64,000 bases of DNA from contig CALYLX010000121.1 of NCBI GenBank assembly GCA_944990035.1, forward strand, positions 124,001 through 188,000. The letters run 5' to 3'. A program made the position numbers and the translations under genes. The DNA is from Clitopilus passeckerianus. Taxonomy: Eukaryota; Basidiomycota; Agaricomycetes; Agaricales; Entolomataceae. Under the pieces are notes generated by a model that worked only from the letters and a program-made list of their open reading frames with translations, did not search any database and was not told the DNA's origin. Shown here in pieces: positions 1 to 11,721 of this stretch. Position 1 is the first letter of the stretch. Each line of letters starts with the position of its first letter.

Positions 1-638
1 GAAAGGCAGCGTCCAAGTTCTTTCATCACTTCGGGAGAAGAGAAACTTGTAAGAAAGGCCGTCACAGTCCTGGTGAGGTCTTCGTGAGCAGGTAGAGAAA
101 TTGTGTTGAAGGAGAATGCATACGTAACATGTCGAGCCAAGGCGGGGTTTCGGATAGTGACGACTTCCAACTGCCGTACCAGCTCGGTCGCAAGGTCTTT
201 TTCCCATCTCTTGCGATCTCTCCAGCGGGTGTTGCTCTCGACAGAGACGACCTCGATGGCTTCCCAAGCCAGAGGTAAAGCAAAGCGTCTCAGAGTGCTA
301 CAGGTCTCTGACAGCGCTCGCAAAGCAGGAATGCCCTGCACGCGTGGTTCGGACTTTGGAAACGGTGCGCAGAAGTCCCGAATACCTAAGTTGACCTGGA
401 GGGGCCGTAGGTGTCTAGCTATCTCGTGGAGTAGCTCGATGGGGAGGGCAGAAAGTCCAGAGCTGTTCTCTGGCTGCTCGGTCGGGACTAAGGACGCATT
501 ATGCGTTCGTTTGCGTTTCTTCAGGGGATGGTGGGCTTCAGGATACGCCGGGTTCACTGACGTTGCTGGGGGTCGATTCTCCTTATTCGCAGCTGCTCGT
601 AGACGTGATGAGCGGCGAAGGTTGTAAGCGGCTGGCAT
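1..638 (-). CDS. F-box-like protein, 3' part outside the window
   Basis: An open frame runs from an ATG at 638-636 leftwards to the window edge without a stop, giving about 212 residues of the N-terminal part. A basic, low-complexity leader (NLRRSSRLRAAANKENRPP) is followed by LPIELLHEIARHL, which fits the start of an F-box helix, and then a leucine-rich stretch with conserved-looking tryptophans. F-box proteins are substrate adaptors of SCF ubiquitin ligases, and in Agaricomycetes they form a very large family whose C-terminal part is usually LRR-like. That part would lie left of position 1. The short frames on the opposite strand here are shadows. The F-box call rests on one motif, so the substrate is unknown. 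Confidence 0.65.
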   Translation of the reverse strand, partial: MPAAYNLRRSSRLRAAANKENRPPATSVNPAYPEAHHPLKKRKRTHNASLVPTEQPENSSGLSALPIELLHEIARHLRPLQVNLGIRDFCAPFPKSEPRVQGIPALRALSETCSTLRRFALPLAWEAIEVVSVESNTRWRDRKRWEKDLATELVRQLEVVTIRNPALARHVTYAFSFNTISLPAHEDLTRTVTAFLTSFSSPEVMKELGRCL

Positions 639-1024
639 GGTTTTGAGGAGGCTTTTCAAACCAAACCGCGAGCTTTTATATGTCAAAACGCGTCGACTCC
701 ATGTCAGGACTGAATCAGGTGATCGTGATGCAAAGGTGGTGCTGTGGCGACCTTTAGTGCAGAAGTCACCCTGAATTGTGGCCAAATTGTGACGCTTCGC
801 TCGAGTTCGCGTAACATGACGAGGTATCCAAGGGCTTATTCGGGGGAGGATAAACTCAATCGAGTGGAGCCCGATGCGAGGTTCACGAAGACTTGAGTGA
901 AAAAAAAAAAAAGATGTCATTGACTAGGGTATGCATGGAAATAATGAATGTTATTACAGAGGGATGTCGCAAATCTCCATAGCCAATCCTTCTCTGATGG
1001 AACGAGGATGCAGTAGCCACCATA
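639..1024. other. Intergenic, no gene seen
   Basis: This is the upstream region of the F-box-like gene, and the DUF6593-like gene ends at its right edge. A run of 13 A lies near 900. I see no RNA gene or coding frame. Confidence 0.5.
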
Positions 1025-1794
1025 TCAACAAGAAAAAACACCAGCATTAATGACGCCGGTGGTCGCTGCCCCGCTCACGGGAGTGGAATTCACAATAGCT
1101 GTGTCGCGGGTCAAATCCTGCCAACCGAGATAAGCTTCATATTTCCTTCTCTAGATAGACAAGAACTTACACCTCGTTTAGTCTCCGAATGCAGAAGAGC
1201 TAAAAGTAGAAACATCTGGTCTCCAGAAGGAATCTCATTAGAGATCTCAATCGTTGCATCTTCCGATGGCTTCAAGAGGTGGTGTTTCCGAAGGGTGAAT
1301 GTCATAACAGGCTGATCAGAAATGGTTTCTGACGATACCTAACACAAGACATAGGCTGTCAGAACTATCCAGCGAGAAGTTAACAATAGTCGCACCATCC
1401 ACTGATGCTTCCCATGGGAGAAGTCAACAACATATCTTCTACCTTCCCAGTTCCATTCGCGTGAGCTGATTATTCGCATACTACATGGCAAGAAACATTA
1501 GCTAACGGCACCTGAACTATCGGAAAATGGGGCATACCGGTTTAGCTTTCCAGAAAGCTCCCTTAGCTCTGACCAGTCACAAGAGTTCGAGCCCACGACA
1601 AATCTGTGATTATTCCAGTCAATCATTCCACTTGGAATCTTATTTTCACCACCAGTAGGATGAACTGTCGTCGTCTGGCGGGTTCCAAGCACGGACGATT
1701 CTGTTTCGATAACGAGGCTTGTACCATAGGGTTCCGTTGGGTGCAGGACCCCTCGAAGATGATTGCGGCTGCTGAGTGTATATCGCGTGGTCAT
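1025..1794 (-). CDS. DUF6593-like small beta-rich protein
   Basis: Four exons on the minus strand: 1794-1538, 1480-1396, 1338-1171 and 1117-1025. Two introns of 57 nt and one of 52-53 nt all begin GT and end AG. The joined frame is 603 nt (200 residues). The fold-defining pattern fits the basidiomycete DUF6593 family: an N-terminal RYTLSSRNHLRGVL, then PYGTSLVIETE, an IDW around residue 58, SREWNWEGRRY near residue 90, and a late hydrophobic strand followed by SETKR. The family has no established biochemical role. There is no signal peptide or membrane segment. Start and splice sites are mutually consistent; the family assignment comes from pattern memory, not a search. Confidence 0.7.
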
Positions 1795-3087
1795 GGCGCA
1801 GACTGAAGGCTTCTATCGTGCGCGACGACACTGCTACAGCGTTGGTTAGCACTGCCTGCCATTGTACTCCAATGTAAGTGGGAGCGTGACGTACCTCATA
1901 CCCAAACAGTACACAATCATACGGGCCATAATCTTGACATCTCCGGGCGAAGAGAATTCTGTGGACCACCATCCAAGCAGGATGTTCGGCAGCTGAAGTG
2001 GCTCGAACGATATTGGGGGGTTGAAACTTGGAAAGTTGTTTGCAGCTGCTTGGATTTGAAGGCGCCAATTCAAATAAGCGCCCGCGGCCCGGCTCCGGCG
2101 AGGTTGATTTCTCGTATTTCCCCCAGATTATAGGTGCTTCGAGCGTGACTCCTAATTCAACGCCTCGTGTAGCTGTTACTTCTGATGAGTTTTCTCAACT
2201 CTCCGCCTACGGGCTTCCGGATAATTTGATAACCAAGCTTGAAGCGTCATAAATTCGGAATCTTCCACTCCTCCCAATCTGATTGCTTCTGTGATATGTA
2301 AAAGGCTGAAAACAAAAGACGTTCATGCTGGACAAAGCAGAAGCACGGAATATCCCTCGCCGGAAGTTTAATCTCGTGGAACCACCCAACCTCCGCAAGG
2401 GCCTGACCCGCCGGCACCCTTGCCGCATATGAAGTTCTCGAAAATCGCCTCGAGTTGATCGAGGCGATCCTCAGGCCCAGGAGACATGAGTCAACAGCTC
2501 CCCCTCCTTGTATTGGGGAGAGGCGGGTGTGAATCGAAATACGATACAGATTTCTGTAGATAGTAAAATCATGTGGTAATGGCTTGCGATTTCAAATTCC
2601 TTCAATGCGGAGGGGATAGATCGATTATTCGAGCTGGGTGGAGAGGAAGTCCTATGACGGAAGAATGCGCAACAGGTTAAGACGGGAATAACTGCTCATC
2701 TGATAGCTGCGAGATAGGAGGAAGCGGGTAGATGTTGCCGAGTACTCTGGCAAGGAGGACACCCAGTATGTCGGGAAACATACCCCGGGCTGTGTATTTG
2801 AACCACACTTGTAGGGAATTCTGTGTTGTCGAATGGCCCGATTGGACGAGACGTTCTCGATTTGAGTCGCTATCTCATCAGAAAGGAACAATTTTTCGGA
2901 GATGGGTCACACAATGCAGTTCGAATCGATTGGTTCAGATAATCAGTACAATAGTCGAGGTTAGTATTTGCGGTCGCCCCATAGATGGAGTTAGATCTCC
3001 TCCCTTCACTCCTGTTTCTACGAGAATAAGTGGAGGTAGCGGATCGATGTGATCGAAGCCCCTACAATTTCGAATAGGGAGAAAAGG
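1795..3087. other. Intergenic, no supported gene
   Basis: About 1.3 kb between the start of the DUF6593-like gene and the 3' end of the kinase-like gene. Several short frames occur on both strands, but none has a domain, a splice-consistent extension or a recognisable motif. No repeat was recognised. Confidence 0.45.
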
Positions 3088-3898
3088 TCAGGCTATGATC
3101 AGCGAAGGATCTTGAACGCTTGGTATCCTTAACGTAGGTTCCAGAATATTGGCGATGATAAACAGGCCATCTGAGGAGCTTTGAGCGCAGCTCTGGATCC
3201 AGAAGAGCGGTACTTACTAGGCATATCGTTTTCCCTAGCCCTCCATTCCGCTTCTTTAAGATCTTTGGCTACCCCGGTCACAACGTGCCGTTTGACCAGT
3301 CTTTCTTTTGCAACGTCGATATCAACATCTACGAACCACCTTTCGTCTAAAAGCCTGCTTGCCTCTAACCAAGGTTCTACAGAAAGAAAGGGGTAGAGCC
3401 CTTCTATAACCACGATACGATGATGACTGTGCACAGAAATATCGTCATAGGTAGGATCCTTGAGAGCATGGTCAAAAGATGGCGCCGTTATTACGACCTT
3501 CACATCCGTAGCCCCACGTAGAGATCGAATGAATTTGACATAGCCCTCAGCATCAAACGTCCAGTGAATTCCACGTCGATCATGAGCTAGTTTCGGGTCT
3601 GGGAACGCATCCAGTTGCACACGGCTAAGGTGCCATCCATCCAACCCAATCAAAAGAGCCCTGGAGTCCGTTCCTGACGACTCCAAAAGGGTGTTTGCAC
3701 CCTCAACTAAGAGCCTTGCAAAAGTTGTCTTTCCAGAGGCAGGAATACCTGCGACGCCCACAAGAAGCCGTGCAGACGGTTCAGCCCTAAGAAACAGGTT
3801 TCCTGAGTATAGTTCGCGATCGGCATCGATAGCTGCAGCCCGTACTTTGCAAGCTTTTCTACGAGAACTTTGGCCAGGTCCAATGCTGTGTGTTCCAT
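3088..3898 (-). CDS. P-loop nucleoside-kinase-like protein (uridine kinase / YFH7-type)
   Basis: Three exons on the minus strand: 3898-3846, 3786-3218 and 3170-3088, joined by 59- and 47-nt introns. Together they give 705 nt (234 residues). Without the first intron the N-terminus appears frameshifted; removing 3845-3787 joins MEHTALDLAKVLVEKLAK to EPSARLLVGVAG in frame. The Walker A motif is GIPASGKTT around residue 30. LIGLDGWHLSR, DRRGIHWTFD, PSFDHALKDP and the strand VVIEGLYPF follow, and the C-terminus ends in NDMPNGLFIIANILEP. This layout fits the fungal YFH7/uridine-kinase-like P-loop kinases, which transfer phosphate from ATP to a small substrate that is often not known. The gene shares a 210-bp divergent intergenic region with the GH99-like gene, so common promoter elements are possible. 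The exact substrate cannot be read from sequence. Confidence 0.82.
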
Positions 3899-4108
3899 TG
3901 CTCGCGGCCGTTGTTAAGCAAGTCACGATCGACAGCTGAGGCGATGAGGAAAGACTCCTTGAATGTCGGTGGCTGTGGTGATCTCTATCATGTCAATCTG
4001 TCCCTGGTGCCATCTGGCGCCTTTTATGACTGGATGTGGGCTTGAGCTGGGCAACAATACATTTCTCATTCTTAACCCCCATCTTCACGCTTAGAATCCG
4101 ATTTTTGC
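3899..4108. promoter_or_regulatory. Short divergent intergenic region, probable bidirectional promoter
   Basis: The starts of the kinase-like gene (minus) and the GH99-like gene (plus) lie only 210 bp apart, so both promoters must fit here. I see no convincing TATA box. This is an inference from spacing. Confidence 0.4.
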
Positions 4109-7100
4109 ATGTCAAGCAGTGGTCAAGGCTCATCAACAGCAGGGGCAGCAAAGGTGTTGAAGAGGTTCGTTTCGTCATCCAACAAAACCAAAAAAATCGC
4201 TGTAACTTACAACTGAGTGGCAGAGCGGACCCTCATACGATCCAGGACAAATTTCTCGTGGGTTATCAAGGATGGTGAGCAAGCATTTGCTGCAGTTCGG
4301 AGAGGTGCCAGCACATCAAGGAGGGAAGGGCTAGCCACTCCGGAACATCTTGCAGGCTTTGGCTGCGGTGCTGATATGCTGTAAACAGGTTTACCTGCGC
4401 TGGAGACGGAGAGCCTGTGGCACCAGGTGAGTAACGTTCGAGAGAGGAGCATCTACCAAAATTCTCACCTGTGGCTTTCTAGGCCACCATGGCTGGCTTC
4501 ATTGGTTTAATAGCCCTTTAACTCATGGTGGCCATCCCAACATCGATCTGTGGCCTGACGTTTCAAGCTACTCGCAATCTGAACTATTCCCAGCACCCGG
4601 GTTGAAATACCCGAACGGAGAGGAAGTGAAGTTGTTCTCATCTCGAAATGGCCAAACTGTGAAACGGTAGGCCCTTATTTTTGATTAATGTCCACTCTGA
4701 ACTTAATCACCGCTCAGGCATTTCCATTGGATGGCTGAACACGGAATCGATGGAGCATTTTTGCAACGTTTTGCTGCTCACTGTGATGTTGAGGCCGGGA
4801 ATGAAGGCGTCCTGAGGCTACGGGATGAAGTCGGCGATCGCGTCAGGGAGGCTGCGGAGGCAGAGGGGAGAGTGTTCGCAATTATGCAAGTGACCTCTAC
4901 ACGGTTGCTCCAAATGAATGGTACTAACAGTATGCAATAGGTATGATGTGTCAAATGTACCAGCGGATCGTATCCGGGGAATTCTGGAGCGTGACTGGGC
5001 TCATCTACTTCACAACAAACGCCTCCTTGATAGTCCAGCCTATCTCCGGGAGAAAGGCAAACCTGTTGTTGCTCTCTGGGGTAAGCAATATCGTGCGCTA
5101 TCAAAAGCCTCGCGTTCTTAATCCCCACACAGGCCTCGGTTTTGAGAACGCAGGGCACACTCCTGAGCTTGTACGAACCATCATCAATTATTTCCGACAA
5201 GTTACTCCAGGCGGTGTCTATATCTTTGGTGGAGCACCTGCACACTGGCGTACTGCTGAACAAGACGCAGATCGGAACCCAGGGTTTTTGGATGTCTGGT
5301 TGAATGAGTTCGATGCAATTTCACCCTGGACCGTTGGAAGATACCGAAATGAACGTGATGCGGACAATTTTGCAGAGAATCAAATGAGGGGTGACTCAGA
5401 TTTGATCAAGAGACGGAATGAGGAAGGGACATGGAGGAAGGTTGATTATGTTCCCGTTGTTTTGCCTGGAGCCTCGGTACGTATCACGTCAACTATCACT
5501 TTTCTGATTCTGACCACGCTGCAGGGTTTGAATCTCTCTGAGGGCAGATGGGCTTTCAATGATATTCCTCGGCAAGGCGGTCGCTTCCTGTGGAAGCAGA
5601 TTTTCAATGCCAAACGCTTCGGCGCCCGTATCATGTATGGGGCCATGTGGGACGAGTATGTTGTATCATTTCCTGGTCTAGACAGTGATCTGACGTTTAT
5701 GAAGGTACGATGAAGGGACGGCCCTCATGCCAGCAGTTGAGAAGAAGAGACTTTTACCGGCCTCTGATCAGTTCCAGTTCTTAGCGCTTGATCAAGATGG
5801 GTACGATGTGCCCTCTGACTGGTACGTCTGACATGCGTCAAGTCAAATCTGATACTCATTCTGATCTTAGGTACATGCGTATCTGCGGATTTGCCGCTGA
5901 GGGCCTCCGAAGTGAACGGCGGATACACGAAACATTCCCCTCGAAGGAACTCCAGGATTACTGGGCTACACGTCCGAAATACGAAGAAGTTCCGGAGACC
6001 TCTGGTAGCTCTGGTCAGGCTGGAGGTCAAGGCTACGAAGACTGGCTGAAGGACCAGAAGGACCAGAAGGATGAACCCCCGCCTCCTCCTTATACTCTTG
6101 AGGCCGAGGAGGGAAGTTCAGCAGACCAACCGACAGAAGTCGCTCCCTCAACTGCACCGACGTCAACCAATGTTCGACCTGCGGTACAAGCTGCTCCGAC
6201 ACCAAGTGTTGCGACAGCAGCCGCAACCGTGGTACCTTCTGTTCCTGTTGTTGCTACTATCACACAAGTAGCTCAAGCTGGGCAACCATCGGGCCCTCCG
6301 CCGGTGAACGTACATTCCCGACCTACGTTGCCTTCTTCTCCAATATCTCCGGCGTCTGCATCGGCCCCGGCCCCGAATGTCCATTCACGCCCTCAGTCTA
6401 CTTCGCCCTACCCAGTTCAGGGAGCATATCCAAGTTATGGTACATACCCACAAAGTCATTCCCCACCTCAGGATCCTATCACTGCATTGGCAAACGACTT
6501 TGGAAGACAGAACATTGCCAGTCCTGGGCCTAATGCAAATGCTGCGTCACCTCCTCCAGTTCACCCAGGTCGACCAGGAGGGCGTCCTCCAACCGCGCAG
6601 GGTAGGCCCGACCGTCCACTTCAGGCGCATGCTTCGTTCTCGGGACCCCATTCGCAATCTCGACCAGGATCTCAAGCTGGATATACGCAACCTGCAGCCC
6701 CATTACCATCGCAGACACCTTCGTCGAATTCGCAGTCCCCGGTATGGCCACCTCCAGAATGGGGAACTGGTAGACCTCAACAGCCGTCGGCTCCGCCACA
6801 TCACCCTTCTACTTCAGGTCAGGCAGGTGCCAATCTTACTCGACCACACACGTTCACTGCATCATCTTATTCATCGACGTCTTCCTATCAACCTCCAACT
6901 GCACCTCCTCATCAGCCCCATGTCCCCAGTTCTCCGGCTCCGGGCCCATCGTTCAATTCCTCGATACCGCCTACAGCCCAGACGCCGCCTTCCCCACCCC
7001 ATGCTGGCCTCTTCCCTTCAACTTCAGCGGCAACGAGCCCAACTGGCATGAGCTTCCCTAATGCTGGGCCGGCGTCCGGCTATCAGCCAGCTTACCCTCC

Positions 7101-7895
7101 TTACAACTCTCAGGGAAGCTCTCCTTATCCTAATGCAGGCGGGTATAATGCTTCGATGCCTTCTAGCCAAGGCTACTCAGATGCCCCTGTCAGTATTCCG
7201 TCGGCTTATAACCCACCCCATACATCTTCTGCATACATTGCCGCGGGATATGGTTATGGAGGTCACTCTACCGCCTCTCAGCACTTCTCTGGAGGTCCAA
7301 GCGCCTATCCGCAATCAGGGTACTCAAGTGGGTCATCCTACGGAATGCCATATGCCTCGACTGCGCCGGGATCTTCCCAGTCAGACGGAATGTACTTCCC
7401 ACAGGTGCAAGCACCCCAATCTCAATCGATAGGTCTTCCTCAGGCATCTACGACCGGATCTGGGTCCTTTAGCCCACAAGGTTCTAGTTCGGGCTACGAC
7501 TCTTCACAGGCAGGTCCTTCTGCGTGGGTGCCTGGAGGGTCTATGAACCCAAGCCCTCCACTTCCTCCTCGTAAGTCACTAGAATTCTATTCGTTGTTTC
7601 CCGCCATTCACTAATTCTATTGACTGTCTAGGCCCGACAAACTATTCCCAATACCCAGGCTCCTCGTCATCCTCGTCCTCTGGCCCTGCTTTCCCGTCAG
7701 CTAACCAGTCAGGTGCCATTGGAATGGCTCTTAACGCCGTCGACAAGTTTGCCGGAAAGAAGACTCGACAACAGATAGAATCTGGTGTAGGCTCCCTGGC
7801 TCAGAGTGCGTTCCCTTTTCTCCCGTCTTTTCCCCGCAAGTGTATTGAATGTAGTGACAGCTGGAAGTAAGCTTCTTGGCAAGTTCAGTAAATGA
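4109..7895 (+). CDS. GH99-like glycosidase-fold protein with a long proline/serine-rich tail
   Basis: Twelve exons: 4109-4164, 4224-4274, 4389-4426, 4483-4666, 4718-4885, 4941-5080, 5133-5476, 5525-5655, 5705-5821, 5871-7570, 7632-7805 and 7861-7895. The sum is 3138 nt (1045 residues). The first ~390 residues match the fungal GH99-like family often labelled xylosidase/arabinosidase. Motifs in order: DKFLVGYQGWFTCAGDG, HFHWMAEHGIDGAFLQRF, YDVSNVPADRI, GKPVVALWG, GGAPAHWRT, ISPWTVGRY, GGRFLWKQ and ARIMYGAMWDEYDEGTA. From about residue 440 to 1010 the protein is a P/S/Q/A/Y-rich low-complexity tail, closed by a short charged end (QQIESGVGSLAQTGSKLLGKFSK region). There is no signal peptide, so an intracellular site is likely. 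The intron at 4886-4940 starts with GC instead of GT. The reaction is not established for this subgroup. Confidence 0.85.
4886..4940 (+). other. GC-AG intron in the GH99-like gene
   Basis: The only join that keeps the conserved VFAIM-YDVSNVP stretch intact splits an ATG codon: AT | gcaagt ... caatag | G. The donor is GCAAGT, the usual form of the minor GC-AG class. The other introns of this gene use GT. Confidence 0.7.
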
Positions 7896-8766
7896 GGCGG
7901 CCGGGTGTTTGTAAAGGTACCTGTGGCCATATCACTATATCACACCGTGGCCATATTCGTTTTCGCTTTCACGTTATTGTTAGAGTCAAGAAATATTTCT
8001 AGTTTTGGTTACGGCGATGGGCGATACCCTAGACTATGCAAATATGGGCAAATGCAAAGGACAATTAGAATTGCACCCTGAGGAATCTTCGCGGGAAGAA
8101 ACGAGTGGAAATGAGGCCACCCATGCCCCTGTCATAGATGAGGTGACCGCGGTCTTCTGCGACGACAGGTTGATGGGAGTGATGTACAAGCGGCTGGGTG
8201 CAGAAACGATGTCAATTGCAACCATGAGGTAAAGGAAGCGGAGTGGATTCGTGGGTGACTGGACACCACAGAAGCGAGTCATTCTCGCCGGCGGAGCGAA
8301 ATCGATTGGTGCCCTTTCTCCCTGGAATCTGCGAAGATCACCTGGAAGGGGTTTCGATCGGGCAAAACAAAAACATGAGGCAGATTTGAAGATCAGTCAC
8401 AAACGCTGGTTCAAACGCTCATGATATCCTCTGAGTATTGACAACTGGAGATCGAAAGGATCGATTAGAAATCGAATTAGGATACAGTGTAGTACAAATT
8501 GCGAGGAAAGCGTTGTTAAGGAAGTGACAGGATCAGCGAAGCCACTAATCTTACAGAGGCGATTCGAAGTGTGAAAAAAGTCTAAATGGGCGTCTTGACT
8601 ATGAAGGCTTCCCATACGTAAGGGGTTCCTAGGAAGGATGAATGTTGAATCAATGTGACACCGTAAAGTTGCGGGATTCTTGCCTCGTTCAAGCAGGTGT
8701 AATCGCTGAAGCAAATATATACCTCGACTGGAGAGCGGACCTTTCCCGCTTTCACCAACCACCGAC
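7896..8766. other. Intergenic, no supported gene
   Basis: This is 870 bp between the GH99-like gene and the zinc-finger gene, holding the 3' flank of one and the promoter of the other. The short frames present show no domain. Confidence 0.45.
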
Positions 8767-10379
8767 ATGATGCAGGCTCATCATTATCCGCTGCCCTTCC
8801 CTCATCATGTCCCTCTTAACGTCGTCCAGCCTGCCTTCAACGTCGCCTCCCAGTCGTCGCCTATACAGTATCAAGGTCCGATAGATGGGCTGGATCCTGA
8901 GGGCTTCTCCAGGGGATCATCATCCATTTACCCAAATACTGAGCATGACTATTTCACAAACCGCGGAGCCTCCCTGACGAGCCACCCTGAATACCTGCCA
9001 GTTCTCCCCACTATCGCTGGCGATGAGTGCGCCACCGGGCTAGTTATCTCCGGCAATCCTCATTCAGGCGGGGGCATTACTGACAGTGAACTATTCGCCG
9101 CCGAAGATGTACCCGGGTACCATCAGGTGCAACAGCAAGAATGGCAATGGGAGCGACTAACAGGGCCTGTCCACCCTGTCCACGGAGTTCCCCCGTCATC
9201 TATAGGCGCATGTGCTCGAGCAGCTGATAATAGATTCGCGACGGTTAAAAGCTTTTTTTCCCAGTCGCCAGTCGCTTCAACTTCCTCGAGAAACCTCACC
9301 CTGTCCCCTCCGACACCCCAGCTGCAAACACCTGCATCCATGGCTATAGCGCCTCAGCCGCATGTTCGACCGACCGGGAGAGTCCTCCAACAGCAGCCTC
9401 TGCACATTAATGAACGATCGGACAATGATGATCCCGATATCTATGAGCAGCTTCCGCTGGCTGCGGGGCAGCCCCATTTGATACCACAAGAGCAAGCTGA
9501 AGTGATCGATGGACCCTTGCGAGAGCGGAAGCATGCCTGCACGATGTGCCATAAGAGGTTTGTGTATCACATTCACCTTGCAGAAAAAGCCTCGCTGACT
9601 TGAGACACGCACCCTCCTAGATTCGATCGTCCCAGCACATTGCGCAAAGTGAGTCAAAACCTAGCGCCTGGCAAATTTTCACGCAGCTGACCTTTGATGT
9701 GACACGTAGCATCTCCTCGTTCACACTGGTGAAAAGGGTGAGTAGTACCACAGAGCGCTTGGATGTGAAGAACTAACAGACTTTCCTCTCAGCTTTCGTA
9801 TGCGACACATGCGGTCGCCGATTCGGCGTAGCATCAAACCTGAACAGGCACGTCAAGAAATGCGTCCTCCGACCAGTGAACGCACCAAAATCAAGCTCTG
9901 GGTCCTCCCCAGGCCCTGAAAACGCCCAACAAACCTCCTCAGGGTCCCTCCCAGAGAACACTCTCATGACGTCGAGTGACCATCCAGCCACCCCTAGCGC
10001 GCCATCCACATCTGTTACATCTCCACGAGGCAGACAAGCCCAATCCAATCGTGATCCATCTGTACCCAAACGTCGTCGCCGTGCACCGTCTCCATCGCGC
10101 TGGGTACCACCTTCTCTCTTAAACTTCGTCTTGCAATGCCCAGAAGCGAAGAAGGCCACCCCCGTGCCGCTGCCCCCCGTACGGCGGAATCTGCCTGTGG
10201 AGGAACGTGATTCGTATGACGAGGACATGGATGCGGCGCCGTATCACCCACGAGGCTGGAAGGACGTGCTGCCGGGACCGGGGCTGGGGTTGACGATGGG
10301 GACGTTTGGGGGGAAGACGTCGCGCAACCTTAACCTCGGAGGGAACGGCGGTTTCATGGGGAGGGTTCTTGTGTTTTGA
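8767..10379 (+). CDS. C2H2-type zinc-finger transcription factor
   Basis: Four exons: 8767-9557, 9621-9648, 9710-9737 and 9793-10379, giving 1434 nt (477 residues). Two adjacent fingers are assembled across the three introns. Finger 1 is CTMCHKRFDRPSTLRKHLLVH, near residues 255-278. A HTGEK-type linker follows, then finger 2, CDTCGRRFGVASNLNRHVKKC, whose last ligand is cysteine, making it C2HC. Residues 1-250 are histidine/proline/serine-rich and probably disordered. The C-terminal half carries a basic KRRRR patch, likely a nuclear localisation signal, and a conserved-looking end with PYHPRGW and LPGPGLGL. The two tiny 28-nt exons are supported by the finger consensus. This is a DNA-binding regulator of unknown targets. 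Confidence 0.88.
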
Positions 10380-11721
10380 CAGTGATATGAACCTTAGGCC
10401 TAGGCCTCCGACCCCTACATCCATGACGGACTTGGACACGGCATCTTGACACAATATTTTTATCTCCTTCTTGGGTTTTACACTTTACGCCCTTTTCACG
10501 TTTATATGAAGTCGGAGGATGAGGATGGGGGTGGAGCAGATTGTGATGAGATGAATGTTTTACGACGATTCGATTCTGGTTTCAGACTTGTAATGACTAT
10601 ACTCGTGCAGAGATTAACGATATGTATGAAGCACGATATGTACGACGTACCCATTTCTTGTAGCATTAAATAATGACAGAACCTTTCAGTTTGACTTTTA
10701 TGAAAGATTAATTGAGTCCGGACGGATGAAGAGGTTCTTCGACGACAGCGGGTGTAATGTTGTTCCTAAGTCCTTAAGGAGAGTGACTATTGAGGTAAAC
10801 TCGAGTTGGGTGACGAGTGAAGAACGGAATACGATGCTGAGCCCGGGAACCGTCGTGATTGAATCCAGAAGTGATACGACTTGAAGTCCATGAACGAGGT
10901 ATGTGATTGGCAGCAGACGCATGTGTTACAGAGATTGGCAAGGCAAACTTTTTATCAGATGGGGCGAAGGGTGATTCGACAACTGTGTTCGGAGTGCAAA
11001 TGTTGGGATAGGGGGATGTGAGTTTTATGAGGGGTTGGCTAGGGCACTCTGAGCAGAGTGTGCATCTCAATGTAGTAAGTTCTGAGAACACAGGCTGGGG
11101 CATTCTGGTTCAGGTGAGGGTTACGATGAGCGAGTGCGGGAGCAGTCGGAATTGGGCCCGTGCGGTTGTAGAACTGAGTGTTGCGAATATCGAGGAGTGC
11201 AAGATGGAAGAATGTGTCTGAAACATGACCGTTGAGATAGGTGCTGTTGAGCGAGAACACAAAATGTGATGGGTGGTGGTTTAATTAGAAGGTGGAGATG
11301 GAAAATCATCCAGGTAGCGTCGAGTAGGTAGTCGAGGGCAGTACTCGGAAGTTGGCGTGAATGAGGATCTCTCTTTCAAGTGGGGTCGAGTTAGCCGATA
11401 CGCGGTGCAACTTGAAGTCGAGGAACGGTCAGCGATAAGGGGGAGGTTAGCGAATATGTTGGGGTAGTTGCGGGGCAGATTTATGAGAGAAAGGCATCCA
11501 GGTGAAGTCGATTTGCGTCAGACGAAGGCATTCGGCCCAGATGACGTCACCAGTTCAACTCGACGCGACTCTATGCACCCAAATTATCACGCGCGTTATT
11601 TACCCCTGTTTACCCACCAAACCCCAACCAAACAACGCGCGACTCGAAACAATTTCCCATTCAAGCTCATTCACCACCATCCTCATATCTATCTCGACAT
11701 TCCCTTCTTGCTTAATCCACA
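10380..11721. other. Intergenic, no supported gene
   Basis: About 1.3 kb between the zinc-finger gene and the RSC-like gene. Frames on both strands lack domain signal. GTCGAG-containing words recur loosely around 11310-11420, but they do not form a clear repeat. Confidence 0.45.

Noticed and set aside
103..627. 174-codon plus-strand frame at the left edge
   Set aside because: It is antisense to the F-box-like frame, which has a recognisable motif and runs unbroken to the edge.
1646..2073. Two overlapping minus-strand frames upstream of the DUF6593-like gene
   Set aside because: No domain, and no splice path joining them to the gene; the gene's own start at 1794 fits the family.
3846..3926. 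Apparent frameshift at the N-terminus of the kinase-like gene
   Set aside because: Removing a 59-nt GTACGG...TTAG intron (3845-3787) joins the two frames exactly, so no lesion is needed.
6377..7051. Long alternative frames, including a 224-codon arginine/leucine-rich one, over the GH99-like tail
   Set aside because: They are shadows of the proline/serine-rich exon; their composition reflects reading that exon out of frame.
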